In this document: positions 23,127 through 32,101 of the stretch, piece after piece | Numbering within the stretch: position 1 is the first letter of the stretch | How the letters are laid out: each line of letters starts with the position of its first letter | NCBI GenBank assembly: GCA_900752065.1 | Contig: CAADTT010000078.1 | Location: 79,943 to 143,942, forward strand | Direction of reading: 5' to 3' | DNA from: Lachnospiraceae bacterium | GTDB taxonomy: Bacteria; Bacillota; Clostridia; Lachnospirales; Lachnospiraceae | Length of the DNA stretch: 64,000 nucleotides | Notes under the pieces: model-generated | What the model was told of the DNA's origin: nothing | The model's input: only the letters and a program-made list of their open reading frames with translations | The model's database searches: none | Position numbers and translations under genes: made by a program

Positions 23127-25046
23127 CTACTCTACATTTTTCTTCAGGACCCCCAAAAGCAGTGTGGATACTACGGTGCCTGCCACCAGAGCCACCAGAT
23201 ACATCGGGGCATTTCCCACTACCGGGAATACGAAGATTCCGCCGTGCGGCGCCATCAGTGTGCAGTGAAACAGCATGGACAGCGCTCCCGCAATTCCTGA
23301 ACCTGCGATGCAGGCCGGAAGTACATGGATCGGGTCGGAGGCTGCAAAGGGAATCGCTCCCTCCGTAATAAATGCCAGTCCCATGATAAAGTTTGTCGGT
23401 CCCGACTCCCTCTCCTCTTTTGTGAATTTCTTTTTGAAGAGAAGGGTTGCCAGTGCGATGGCACAGGGAGGTGTCATACCTCCGATCATAACAGCCGCCA
23501 TAATATCATAATTCCCTGCTGCGATGGCCGCCGTACCAAATACGTAAGCCGCCTTATTGAAGGGTCCTCCCATATCGATCGCCATCATAGCGCCGAGGAT
23601 CAATCCTAAAACTACTTTACTGGAACCTCCCATGCTTGTCAAGCCATTATTCAGCGCCGTATTGATTCCGCCCATGACAGGCTCCACAACAAAGGACATC
23701 AGAAGTCCCATCAGCAAAATTCCAACCAGCGGATAGATCAGTACCGGAGCGATCTTTTCCAGAAATTCCGGAAGTTTATCGCAAACCTTACGCAGAAGCA
23801 CAATACAGTATCCTGCTGCAAAGCCTGCCACCAGCGCTCCGAGGAAACCGGATTTCCCGTTTGCCGCGATCATACCGCCCACAAATCCGAGAGCCAGCGC
23901 CGGCCGGTCACCGATCGCCATGGCGATAAAGCCCGCCAGAACCGGAAGCATAAAACCAAATGCTACGCCGCCCAGATTCTTAAACCATGCCGCAAGAGGT
24001 GTGATCGTGCCAAAGTTTCCTCTCTCCGCCGCACTCAGCGCATTGATATCCACGCTGAGTCCGTCGATCAGGAATGCGATTGCAATCAGGATACCGCCTC
24101 CCACAACGAAGGGAAGCATGTGGGATACGCCGTTCATGAGCTGGGTGTAGATCTGATGTCCCACACCGCCGCTCTTCTTCGCTGTCTGAACCTTTGCCGC
24201 ACTGCCGGAAGCCGCATGGTATACCGGCACATTCCCGGAAATCGCGCGGTCCAGAAGCTCTCCTGCCTTGCTGATCCCGTCGGATACCTGACACTCAATG
24301 ACTTTTTTTCCATCAAACCGGTCCATGGGAACCTGTGCATCCGCCGCCACGATAATGCAGTCCGCCTCTTCGATATCCTTTGCAGAATGAACATTTTTCG
24401 CTCCTGCCGATCCCCGCGTCTCAATCTTTATGAAGCAGTTCCTCTCCTTTGCCGCCTTCTCCAGCCCTTCCGCCGCCATATAGGTATGCGCGATACCCGT
24501 CGGACAGGAAGTGACCGCCAGGATCCTGATCTGAGACTCATCCGCAGCGCCTGCCCCTGTGCCCGCAAGCTGCTCGTCGATGCTCTCCTTCGCGGCATCC
24601 GCCTTGTCAATGATCGACAGGAATTCGTCTACGGACTTTGCATTCCGCAGGGCATCGGAAAAGCCTTCATCCATCATCAACACGGAAAGCTTGCTCAGCA
24701 CATCCAGATGCACGTTGTCCTTCGTATTCGGCGCTGCGATCAAAAAGATCAGAGTGACAGGCTCGTCATCCAGCGCTTCAAAGTCCACGCCGTTCTTTAC
24801 CACCATCGCCGCCAGTCCCGGACGGTTCACCGCTGCGCACCGTCCATGAGGGATTGCGATCCCCTCGCCGATTCCTGTAGTTCCTTCCTCTTCTCTCGCA
24901 TACACCTGTGCCCGGTATGCCTCTGCATCGTTGATCTTGCCGCTCTTTAACATCAATTCTACCATCTGATCCAGGGCTTCCTTTTTATTCTTCGGCGCTC
25001 CGTTCAGCATGATACTCCGCTTATCCAGCAGTTCTGTGATCCTCAT
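23127..25046 (-). CDS. fruA: fructose-specific PTS enzyme IIABC
   Basis: Fused transporter (639 residues) that imports fructose and phosphorylates it to fructose-1-phosphate. The EIIA domain has its phosphorylated histidine in GIAIPHGRCA (His67). The EIIB domain has its cysteine in AVTSCPTGIAHTYMAA (about Cys181). The EIIC domain (about 285-639) has eight or more membrane segments, with GPFNKAAYVFG and PFAASDPIHVLPA. All three functional parts are intact. It is 12 bases behind fruK. Confidence 0.95.
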   Translation of the reverse strand: MRITELLDKRSIMLNGAPKNKKEALDQMVELMLKSGKINDAEAYRAQVYAREEEGTTGIGEGIAIPHGRCAAVNRPGLAAMVVKNGVDFEALDDEPVTLIFLIAAPNTKDNVHLDVLSKLSVLMMDEGFSDALRNAKSVDEFLSIIDKADAAKESIDEQLAGTGAGAADESQIRILAVTSCPTGIAHTYMAAEGLEKAAKERNCFIKIETRGSAGAKNVHSAKDIEEADCIIVAADAQVPMDRFDGKKVIECQVSDGISKAGELLDRAISGNVPVYHAASGSAAKVQTAKKSGGVGHQIYTQLMNGVSHMLPFVVGGGILIAIAFLIDGLSVDINALSAAERGNFGTITPLAAWFKNLGGVAFGFMLPVLAGFIAMAIGDRPALALGFVGGMIAANGKSGFLGALVAGFAAGYCIVLLRKVCDKLPEFLEKIAPVLIYPLVGILLMGLLMSFVVEPVMGGINTALNNGLTSMGGSSKVVLGLILGAMMAIDMGGPFNKAAYVFGTAAIAAGNYDIMAAVMIGGMTPPCAIALATLLFKKKFTKEERESGPTNFIMGLAFITEGAIPFAASDPIHVLPACIAGSGIAGALSMLFHCTLMAPHGGIFVFPVVGNAPMYLVALVAGTVVSTLLLGVLKKNVE

Positions 25047-25058
25047 ATACCTTCCTCC

Positions 25059-25970
25059 TTACTCACCTTTTACTTGTCTGTATACCGCTTCTATCTCTTC
25101 TCTCGTCGCCAGAAGTTCCGAAAATGCGCTGGCGCTCCCTGCGGAAATGCCCATATAAAACGCATGCCGGTAATCCTGTCTTTCCATCCATCCTGCAACA
25201 AATCCCGCCACCATGGAATCCCCTGCGCCTACGCCGTTTACCAGCTTTCCCTTCGGAGCGGGCGCTTCATAAACGGAACCATCCGCTGCTGCCAGAACTG
25301 CGCCTTCTCCCGCCATGGATACCAGTACGTTTCGTGCACCCATCTCCTGCAGCTTCTTCGCATAGGGGACCACGGCCTTTCTGTCCCTTAACTCCACATG
25401 AAAGATTTCTCCCAGCTCATGGTTATTCGGCTTTACCAGAAACGGGTGGTACTCCAGCACATTGACCAGCAGATCCTTTGTGGCATCCACCACAATCATG
25501 ACGCCTTTTCCGTCCAGACGTTCCATGATCCTCCGGTATGTGTCATCCGGCATGGACCCCGGAATGCTCCCTGCCAGGATCAGGACATCTCCTTCTCCCA
25601 GCACATCCAGCTTTTTCATAAGCTCCTCTGCCGCCTCCCGGCTGATTTCCGGCCCGCAGCCGTTGATCTCTGTCCCGTCAATGGACTTCAGCTTCAGATT
25701 GATCCGGGAAATTCCTTTTTTGATGGGAATGAAATCGGACTTTACGCCCATCTCCTCCACCCGGCGCACGATCTCTTTTCCCGTGAATCCTGCGGTAAAT
25801 CCCAGCGCCGTATTTTCAATTCCCAGATTGCCAAGCACTGTCGAAACATTGATCCCCTTTCCACCCGGAAGTATAAGCTCCGAGCTCGTCCTGTTCGTCA
25901 GCCCCAGTTTAAAATCATCTACCGAGACGATGTAATCCAGTGACGGGTTAAAAGTAACTGTGTAAATCAT
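25059..25970 (-). CDS. fruK: 1-phosphofructokinase
   Basis: PfkB-family kinase that converts fructose-1-phosphate to fructose-1,6-bisphosphate (303 residues). Motifs are ILPGGKGINVSTVLGNLG near residue 35 and the catalytic NGVGAGDSMVAGFVAG near residue 245. I start at ATG 25970, preceded by AGGAGG. The longer frame would run through the -10 box of the promoter and is rejected. First gene of fruK-fruA. Confidence 0.94.
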   Translation of the reverse strand: MIYTVTFNPSLDYIVSVDDFKLGLTNRTSSELILPGGKGINVSTVLGNLGIENTALGFTAGFTGKEIVRRVEEMGVKSDFIPIKKGISRINLKLKSIDGTEINGCGPEISREAAEELMKKLDVLGEGDVLILAGSIPGSMPDDTYRRIMERLDGKGVMIVVDATKDLLVNVLEYHPFLVKPNNHELGEIFHVELRDRKAVVPYAKKLQEMGARNVLVSMAGEGAVLAAADGSVYEAPAPKGKLVNGVGAGDSMVAGFVAGWMERQDYRHAFYMGISAGSASAFSELLATREEIEAVYRQVKGE

Positions 25971-26001
25971 CTCTTTGCCTCCTGTGTTATGTTCTGGTTG
26001 T

Positions 26002-26030
26002 ATTATATCTTCAAATTCAGTCATAGTCAA
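26002..26030 (-). promoter_or_regulatory. fru operon promoter
   Basis: TTGACT, 17 bases, TATAAT on the minus strand, 32 bases before the fruK start. Confidence 0.8.
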
Positions 26031-26062
26031 TCATACTTTTTCATAAAAAGCCAGATTCATTC

Positions 26063-26079
26063 TTGTGTATTCTGCACAA
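26063..26079. promoter_or_regulatory. candidate fru operator
   Basis: TTGTG-N7-CACAA palindrome 33 bases upstream of the -35 box, next to AT-rich repeats of the form TGATTTA / TGATTTTA (26082-26110). A plausible binding region for the DeoR-type regulator. Confidence 0.45.
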
Positions 26080-26162
26080 ATTTGATTTATTTTGACTGAT
26101 TTTAACTGTTTTTCCTGACAGCCCCTTGTCGCCCATAAAAATAGTTTTCCCCAAATCTGCCG

Positions 26163-26203
26163 AAAAAATAAGGGTATCCCACCCGTAAAAGGTGAAATAC
26201 CCT
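26163..26203 (-). terminator. dapL terminator
   Basis: On the minus strand AGGGTAT and CACC pair with GGTG and ATACCCT, followed by TATTTTTT. It ends the glnA-ANTAR-dapF-dapL run. Confidence 0.85.
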
Positions 26204-26259
26204 CATAAATCTCATATTCCGTCAATCCCGGTCAAAAATATTTTTCCGCATACGCTCCA

Positions 26260-27474
26260 TTACATCTTCTGAATCCTCTCGATCGCCGCCAGCGTATTCT
26301 CGTAGCTTCCAAAGGCGGTAAGACGGAAATATCCTTCCCCGCTGGGTCCAAAACCTGATCCCGGTGTTCCTACCACGTTCGCCTTCTCCAACAGATAATC
26401 AAAGAACTCCCAGGAGGTCATCTGTCCCGGTGTCTTCAGCCAGATGTACGGCGCATTAACACCGCCGAATACCGTATAGCCCGCAGCCTTTAATCCCTCC
26501 GAGATGGTCTTTGCATTCTTCATATAATATGCTACCTGTTCCCTGAGCTGCGCTTTTCCTGCCTCAGAATAGACGGCCTCGCCTGCTCTCTGGATAATGT
26601 ACGGCGCACCATTGTACTTCGTGCCGTGACGTCTCGCCCACAGATCGTGAAGTGCCACATCCCCGCACTTTAAATCCTTTGGAATTACCGTAAAGCCAAG
26701 TCTTGTTCCGGTAAAGCCCGCATTTTTAGAAAAGCTCCGAAGCTCGATGGCACAGGTTCTCGCACCCTCACACTCGTAGATGGAGTGCGGCACATTTTCC
26801 TCGGAAATGTAAGCCTCATAAGCAGCATCAAAAATGATCACAGCCCCCACCTTATTCGCATAGTCTACCCACACCTGAAGCTGTTCTTTCGTGATCGTAG
26901 TTCCCGTAGGGTTATTCGGGAAACAGAGATAGATGATATCCGGCGTCTCCTTCGGAAGCTCCGGCACAAAATCATTTTCTGCAGTGCAGGGCATATAGAT
27001 CACATCGCTCCAAACTTCCGTCTTTGCATCGTATGTACCGGTACGTCCTGCCATGACATTGGTATCCACATATACCGGATAAACCGGATCACACACGGCA
27101 ATCTTGTTATCCACACTGAAAATCTCCTGAATATTTCCGGAATCACACTTTGCTCCGTCAGAAACAAAGATTTCATCCGCCGCAATCTCACATCCTCTGT
27201 CCGCATAATCATTTTTTGCAATCGCTGCTCTTAAAAATTCATAGCCCAGATCCGGCGCATACCCCCGAAAAGTTTCTGCCCTGCTCATCTCGTCCACCGC
27301 GCTGTGGAGAGTATCAATAATGGCAGGAGCCAGCGGCTGCGTCACATCGCCGATTCCTAAGCGGATGATGCTTTTGTCCGGGTTTGCCTCAGAGTATGCT
27401 GCTACCTTCTTTGCGATCGTGGAAAACAGATAGCTTCCCGGTAATTTCAAATAATTTTCATTGATTTTAAACAT
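26260..27474 (-). CDS. dapL: LL-diaminopimelate aminotransferase
   Basis: PLP enzyme (404 residues) that converts tetrahydrodipicolinate directly to LL-diaminopimelate, bypassing the acyl-intermediate route of lysine and peptidoglycan synthesis. Start IKINENYLKLPGSYLF-like (MFKINENYLKLPGSYLFSTI), RLGIGDVTQPLAPAI, CFPNNPTGTTI and the PLP lysine in SFSKNAGFTGTRLGF near residue 243 all fit DapL. The preceding gene encodes the next enzyme, DapF. Confidence 0.95.
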   Translation of the reverse strand: MFKINENYLKLPGSYLFSTIAKKVAAYSEANPDKSIIRLGIGDVTQPLAPAIIDTLHSAVDEMSRAETFRGYAPDLGYEFLRAAIAKNDYADRGCEIAADEIFVSDGAKCDSGNIQEIFSVDNKIAVCDPVYPVYVDTNVMAGRTGTYDAKTEVWSDVIYMPCTAENDFVPELPKETPDIIYLCFPNNPTGTTITKEQLQVWVDYANKVGAVIIFDAAYEAYISEENVPHSIYECEGARTCAIELRSFSKNAGFTGTRLGFTVIPKDLKCGDVALHDLWARRHGTKYNGAPYIIQRAGEAVYSEAGKAQLREQVAYYMKNAKTISEGLKAAGYTVFGGVNAPYIWLKTPGQMTSWEFFDYLLEKANVVGTPGSGFGPSGEGYFRLTAFGSYENTLAAIERIQKM

Positions 27475-27519
27475 AATAGCCTCCTCATACTTTATCTTTT
27501 AAACTGCTGGATTCTGATT

Positions 27520-28353
27520 TTACACCTCTATTTCCCCGTCGAACACGACCGCCGCCGGTCCTGTCATATAGACGGTATTTTCCTTTTCATCCCAGAAAAT
27601 CTTTAAGTCTCCTCCCAGAAGCTTCACTGTCACTTCTCCGCTCACACAACCGTTCAGGACCGACGCCACCGCCACGGCACAGGCCCCCGTTCCGCATGCC
27701 AGTGTCTCACCGGAGCCTCGTTCCCACACGCGCATCTCCAGGGTATGTTCATCGATGACACGCACAAACTCCGTATTGACACGATCCGGAAAGCAGGGAT
27801 GGTTTTCAAATTTCGGTCCGGTCTTTTCAATTTCCAGATTCTTTATATCCTCCAGATAAACCACCGCGTGAGGATTTCCCATAGAAACGCAGGTCATACG
27901 GTAACTTTCACCATCCACCCCGATCGGCTCATCGATCACTTTTTCCTTATCGGAAACCACAGGGATCTTTGCCGCCATAAGTTCCGGCGCCCCCATATTT
28001 ACCCTGACTTCAGCAACCTTTCCTTCCTTAACAGTCAGATCCAGATACTTGATCCCGCTCTTTGTCTCAACACTGATGCTTGTCTGATCCGTCAGTCCAT
28101 AATCATACACATACTTTGCCACGCAGCGGATTCCATTTCCGCACATGGCGCCCTCAGAGCCGTCGGCATTGTACATTGCCATGCGAAAATCTGCCTTCTC
28201 CGATGGCATGATCAGGATCAGCCCGTCGGAGCCGATGCCAAAATGCCTGTCGCTGACACGGACCGCCAGCTCTCCGGGATTCTCCACTTTCTCCTGAAAA
28301 CAGTTCACATACACATAATCATTGCCTATGCCCTGCATTTTTGTAAATTTCAT
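27520..28353 (-). CDS. dapF: diaminopimelate epimerase
   Basis: Cofactor-independent epimerase (277 residues) that converts LL- to meso-diaminopimelate for lysine and cell wall. Both catalytic cysteines are present, in AMCGNGIRCVAKYVYD near residue 72 and ETLACGTGACAVAVAS near residue 220. The N-terminal KMQGIGNDYVYV is typical. It lies between the ANTAR gene (12 bases) and dapL (45 bases). Confidence 0.95.
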   Translation of the reverse strand: MKFTKMQGIGNDYVYVNCFQEKVENPGELAVRVSDRHFGIGSDGLILIMPSEKADFRMAMYNADGSEGAMCGNGIRCVAKYVYDYGLTDQTSISVETKSGIKYLDLTVKEGKVAEVRVNMGAPELMAAKIPVVSDKEKVIDEPIGVDGESYRMTCVSMGNPHAVVYLEDIKNLEIEKTGPKFENHPCFPDRVNTEFVRVIDEHTLEMRVWERGSGETLACGTGACAVAVASVLNGCVSGEVTVKLLGGDLKIFWDEKENTVYMTGPAAVVFDGEIEV

Positions 28354-28365
28354 TAGATATTCCTC

Positions 28366-28914
28366 CTAGAATTTCATGAGGCTGAACACCATCTGTGCCG
28401 TTTCTACCAGCGTGTTCCCGCTGTCCATACTGCATTTCTGTATATAGCGGTGCGCCTCTTCCTCTGTCATATTGTTCCGTTCCATTAACAGCTTCTTTGC
28501 ACCATCTATGACTTTCTTTTCTTCATCGCTCCTCTGCCTCGGCTTTGCTTTTCGCCGTTTTCTCTGGCGCAGCAGGGCGGCTGTCATCATTTCCAGCGTA
28601 TTGATCAAATCATGCACCTTCAGCGGAAGCGCCAGGCAGACAATATTATTATCCCGGCATCCCTCGAGAATATGCGGCGACGCCGCCAGCAGCATCTGCA
28701 CATTCGGCGGAAGGCATTCGTTAAGCTCTGTATAGAGCATATCATTGAAGCGATATCCACAGAGAATGATTCCGTCAGACAGGTGTTCTGCCATCTGAAG
28801 CGCCTGTGCGCCGCTGGTGCAGACACCAGTTACCTGATAACCGTTTCGGACCAGAAGATTCCTGATATTTTTTGCATCCTCCAGCTTCGGAAAAACCACA
28901 AGTATGCTTACCAC
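28366..28914 (-). CDS. ANTAR-domain regulator with degenerate receiver
   Basis: A 182-residue protein. The N-terminal part (1-115) has a receiver-like fold (MVSILVVFPKLEDAKNIRNL), but where the phosphorylated aspartate is expected it reads GIILCGYRF, so it is probably not phosphorylated. The C-terminal ANTAR domain (about 125-180) has ERNNMTEEEAHRYIQKCSMD, which binds paired RNA hairpins and prevents termination. It is directly behind glnA (76 bases). ANTAR proteins next to glutamine synthetase are known from Clostridia, so control of nitrogen genes is likely. A hairpin in the glnA leader could be a target. Confidence 0.85.
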   Translation of the reverse strand: MVSILVVFPKLEDAKNIRNLLVRNGYQVTGVCTSGAQALQMAEHLSDGIILCGYRFNDMLYTELNECLPPNVQMLLAASPHILEGCRDNNIVCLALPLKVHDLINTLEMMTAALLRQRKRRKAKPRQRSDEEKKVIDGAKKLLMERNNMTEEEAHRYIQKCSMDSGNTLVETAQMVFSLMKF

Positions 28915-28990
28915 TGAACCACCTCCCGTTTTCTATACGGCGGAATGCTTTTCCTGCCGCTTTCTCCGTCGTTCCAAAAGAAAACAGAGG

Positions 28991-30319
28991 CTAAACCCTG
29001 TATAAATACTGTTCGATCTCCCATGCAGACACATGTCTGCAATACTGTTCCCACTCCTGTTTTTTCGCCTGAATATAATTTCTGCTCAGATGCTCTCCCA
29101 GTACATTCTGGATAAAGGAATCCTTCTCAAGTTCCTGAACAGCCTCCAGAAGATTGTTCGGCAGAGATTCGATTCCCTTTTCCTGTCTCTTTTGGGCTGT
29201 CAACTCAAAAATATTCTCCTTTACGGCAGCCGGAGGCAAAATCTGATTTTGAATCCCGTCAAGACCTGCTGCCAGACACACGGCCAGCACCAGATAGGGA
29301 TTTGCAGACGGGTCCGGGCTGCGAAGTTCAATTCTGGTGTGCTTTCCCCTCTCCGCCGGAATCCGTATGAGCGAACTGCGGTTTGTGGTAGACCAGGCGA
29401 TAAAGGCGGGCGCCTCAAATCCCGGAACAAGACGCTTATAGGAATTTACCAGCGGGTTTGTAATAGAGGCCATCCCTTTGATGTGCTTCATCAGCCCGCC
29501 GATAAAGTAATAAGCTTCCTTACTTAACCCCACGGCATCCTCCGGGTCCGAAAACAGATTTTTTCCATCCTTTGAAAGTGAAATATTGATATGCAGACCC
29601 GAACCATTGATTCCTTCCTTCGGCTTCGGCATAAAGCTGGCATGCAGTCCATGCCGTTTTGCGATCGTCTTTACAGCAAGCTTGAAGGTCATGATATTAT
29701 CCGCAGTCGCCAGCGCCTCATCATAATGAAGATCAATCTCATGCTGTGCCGGAGCTACCTCATGGTGGGACGCCTCGATCTCAAAGCCCATATCCTCCAG
29801 AGTCAGCACCATGTCCCTGCGGGCATTTTCTCCCAGGTCTACAGGCCCCAGGTCAAAATACCCTGCCTTCTCATGGGTGATAGTGGTCGGCTGTCCATTA
29901 TCATCACTGTGGTAAAGGAAAAACTCGCACTCCGGTCCCACATCAAAAGTATACCCCATCTTTCCAGCTTCTTTCACAACATTTTTCAGCAGATGTCTCG
30001 GATCTCCCTCAAATGCCTCCCCATTCGGACGGTGAATGTCGCAGATCAGACGCGCTACCTTCCCCTGCTGCGGACGCCATGGAAAAATTGCCAGCGTATC
30101 CAGATCGGGATATAAATACATATCTGACTCCTCAATCCGCACAAACCCTTCAATCGAAGAACCATCAAACATGCATTGATTATCCAGAGCACGCTCAAGC
30201 TGACTGGAAGTAATCGCCACATTTTTCAGGGTTCCGAACATATCGGTAAACTGAAGGCGGATAAATTCCACATCCTCTTCCTGAACCAGACGCAGGACAT
30301 CCTGTTTTGTATATTTCAT
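28991..30319 (-). CDS. glnA: glutamine synthetase type I
   Basis: ATP-dependent synthesis of glutamine from glutamate and ammonia (442 residues, the GSI-alpha size). 'CMFDGSSIEGFVRIEESDM', EVAPAQHEIDLHYDEA with metal-binding glutamates, GINGSGLHINIS, and RIPAERGKHTRIELRSPDPS are all present. A consensus promoter and a hairpin-bearing leader precede it. Downstream come the ANTAR gene and two diaminopimelate genes, tying nitrogen status to lysine and cell-wall precursor supply. Confidence 0.96.
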   Translation of the reverse strand: MKYTKQDVLRLVQEEDVEFIRLQFTDMFGTLKNVAITSSQLERALDNQCMFDGSSIEGFVRIEESDMYLYPDLDTLAIFPWRPQQGKVARLICDIHRPNGEAFEGDPRHLLKNVVKEAGKMGYTFDVGPECEFFLYHSDDNGQPTTITHEKAGYFDLGPVDLGENARRDMVLTLEDMGFEIEASHHEVAPAQHEIDLHYDEALATADNIMTFKLAVKTIAKRHGLHASFMPKPKEGINGSGLHINISLSKDGKNLFSDPEDAVGLSKEAYYFIGGLMKHIKGMASITNPLVNSYKRLVPGFEAPAFIAWSTTNRSSLIRIPAERGKHTRIELRSPDPSANPYLVLAVCLAAGLDGIQNQILPPAAVKENIFELTAQKRQEKGIESLPNNLLEAVQELEKDSFIQNVLGEHLSRNYIQAKKQEWEQYCRHVSAWEIEQYLYRV

Positions 30320-30368
30320 ACTGAAATTCTCCTTCTTATCCTCAAATTTTACTGGTACAAAGAAATAA

Positions 30369-30398
30369 AGGGTATTCTAAATAAATCAGAACCCCTTT
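30369..30398 (-). promoter_or_regulatory. glnA leader hairpin (possible attenuator)
   Basis: On the minus strand AAAGGGGTTCT pairs with AGAATACCCTTT around a 7-nt loop, followed by the T-rich ATTTCTTTG. It lies between the predicted transcription start and the glnA ribosome site. Could be a terminator relieved by the ANTAR protein; no second hairpin with the ANTAR-type six-base loop was clear to me. Confidence 0.5.
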
Positions 30399-30409
30399 GC
30401 CCTAGAAAG

Positions 30410-30438
30410 ATAATAGCAGTGAGCCGGCATTTTGTCAA
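30410..30438 (-). promoter_or_regulatory. glnA promoter with overlapping inverted repeat
   Basis: TTGACA, 17 bases, TATTAT on the minus strand. An inverted repeat, GTGAG before the -35 box and CTCAC before the -10 box (AGCGGTGAG / CTCACTGCT with one mismatch), overlaps the promoter and may be a repressor site. Confidence 0.7.
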
Positions 30439-30453
30439 CTCACCGCTGTTTTT

Positions 30454-31956
30454 TTATTTCAGGGATGATACCCTTCTCACATATTTAAAGCCGGAAGACC
30501 AAGCTTCTCCTACGACGACTCCATTCATGCTGGAGGAACAGTGCGCCACCAGAAGGCTGCCGTCTTCATTTTTTCCGATTACAAGCCCCACATGATTCTG
30601 ATCCCCAGCCGCCGGAGAATCATAAAACACCAGATCTCCGGGTTTTGCATCCTTCCCCTCTATCATCTCCGAAGCATTCCACTGAGAGGTCGTGTGATTT
30701 CCAATCCCGCCGTCTGTGCCGTCCAGACCATTGTAAAAGGACCAGCATACAAAACCGCTGCAGTCCAGCCCATACCCACGGCTTTGTCCTGTAGACTTGC
30801 TTCCGCCTGCTGTGACAGTCATAGGATTTCCCCAGAGGGAATCCCAGCCGATCGCATAGGACTTTCCGCCCCAGAAATAGCCTACCTTTCCTACCAGGCT
30901 GCATGCCGCTGCCACAATCGAAACTCTTTCCTCGGATACATCTTCTCCGGCCTCACCGCGCACAAATCCTTTGGCTGCCGTCACGATGGCACAGAGCTTC
31001 TTACATTCTGTGTTCGTATATTTTTCAAGGACTTCCTTTTCGTCTGCTCCCAGATTTTTTAATTCCGCATAGTCGCCTGCCGTCAGAGAACAGATCTCCG
31101 CATCCAGATCCACTTCCTTTGACAGCTTATTCGCAAGGATGGAATCTCTGCGGATATTCATCAGGAAGAAGATGTTCTCCAGTTCTTTTTTGGCTTCCTT
31201 TCCCAGCGTAAGCTGACGGTTTTCACTCTCCCCGCGGGTGCGCAGCACATATACAGCCAGCACATCCTGCCAGTTTTTTGCCGTGAACTCCTCCGGTTCT
31301 TCCAGCCACTGCCGAAAATCCTCTTCGATCTCTTCCATAACCTCTTTAAATCCATCTTCAAAGGTCAGGCCGTAGGTCCCGGAAAGCTCGTCCAGATAGA
31401 TCCCGTTTCCGGCTATGATATTCGTCGTCAGATCCGCATTGGCGTCCGAGTGATCCTCCTGCTGTTCCTTATCATCTGTCGGCTCCAGTACAACAAAATC
31501 ATCGTCAGGATCATTTCTGTCTACAACCTGAGGATCACGATTCCCTGTTTGTCCCGGATCAGATTCCCCCGTCTCAGTCTGCGGCCCCGTTTCCCCCTCA
31601 CGGTCGGTCTGATTGGTTTCACTTTCACTGTTCCCCTGGCTTTCTATTTCAAAAGCTATGGCTGCCTTTGTCTCCACCTGACTTTCTGAGCCGGTGGAAG
31701 GCTCTTTCGTCTGAACCTCTGTCCCGGTATCACTTTGGGATTCTGTCTGAGTCTCTGTAACTTTTTCTGTAATCTTCTCTGTATTCGTTTCCTCCGTCTG
31801 CTCTGTATGCGTCTCCGGATTTTTTGTTTCGTATTCCTTACTTTCCTGCACCTCTGCCTTTTTTTCTGCAGCAAATGCCATTTGAGGAACTGTCAGGATC
31901 ATAGCGCCCGTTATAAACAGACACCCCATAGATTTTCCCAGTTTCTTTAAATTCAT
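30454..31956 (-). CDS. secreted NlpC/P60 peptidoglycan hydrolase
   Basis: A 500-residue secreted protein. The signal peptide ends near PQMAFAAE (residue 30). A Glu/Thr/Ser-rich linker (about 35-165) follows, then a middle helical region of unknown fold. The C-terminal NlpC/P60 (C40) domain is at about 345-500. The catalytic cysteine is in YGLDCSGFVCW, the histidine in QNHVGLVIGK, and a third polar residue in AHCSSS. Such enzymes cut D-Glu-meso-DAP bonds. The linker has the same ET-rich style as the surface protein at 10684. Its stop is just before the glnA promoter. Confidence 0.85.
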   Translation of the reverse strand: MNLKKLGKSMGCLFITGAMILTVPQMAFAAEKKAEVQESKEYETKNPETHTEQTEETNTEKITEKVTETQTESQSDTGTEVQTKEPSTGSESQVETKAAIAFEIESQGNSESETNQTDREGETGPQTETGESDPGQTGNRDPQVVDRNDPDDDFVVLEPTDDKEQQEDHSDANADLTTNIIAGNGIYLDELSGTYGLTFEDGFKEVMEEIEEDFRQWLEEPEEFTAKNWQDVLAVYVLRTRGESENRQLTLGKEAKKELENIFFLMNIRRDSILANKLSKEVDLDAEICSLTAGDYAELKNLGADEKEVLEKYTNTECKKLCAIVTAAKGFVRGEAGEDVSEERVSIVAAACSLVGKVGYFWGGKSYAIGWDSLWGNPMTVTAGGSKSTGQSRGYGLDCSGFVCWSFYNGLDGTDGGIGNHTTSQWNASEMIEGKDAKPGDLVFYDSPAAGDQNHVGLVIGKNEDGSLLVAHCSSSMNGVVVGEAWSSGFKYVRRVSSLK

Positions 31957-32058
31957 ATATTCTCCTTATCCGTGTCCCCTGTAAGTCATCTGTGTAAAAC
32001 TTCTTTCCCCATTATAACATCCTTTTTTTATAATGCAAGAAAATCAAAAAAAATTCAC

Positions 32059-32094
32059 AAATCAAAAGAGCCGCATTTGCGGCCCTTTTGATTT
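32059..32094 (-). terminator. terminator of the PPC-like gene
   Basis: AAATCAAAAG with CTTTTGATTT and GCCGC with GCGGC, then eight T on the minus strand a few bases later. Confidence 0.85.
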
Positions 32095-32101
32095 GCATAT
32101 A

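Noticed and set aside
30339..30450. Classical two-hairpin ANTAR target in the glnA leader
   Set aside because: Only one clear hairpin was found; the second, with a six-base A..G loop, could not be shown by eye.
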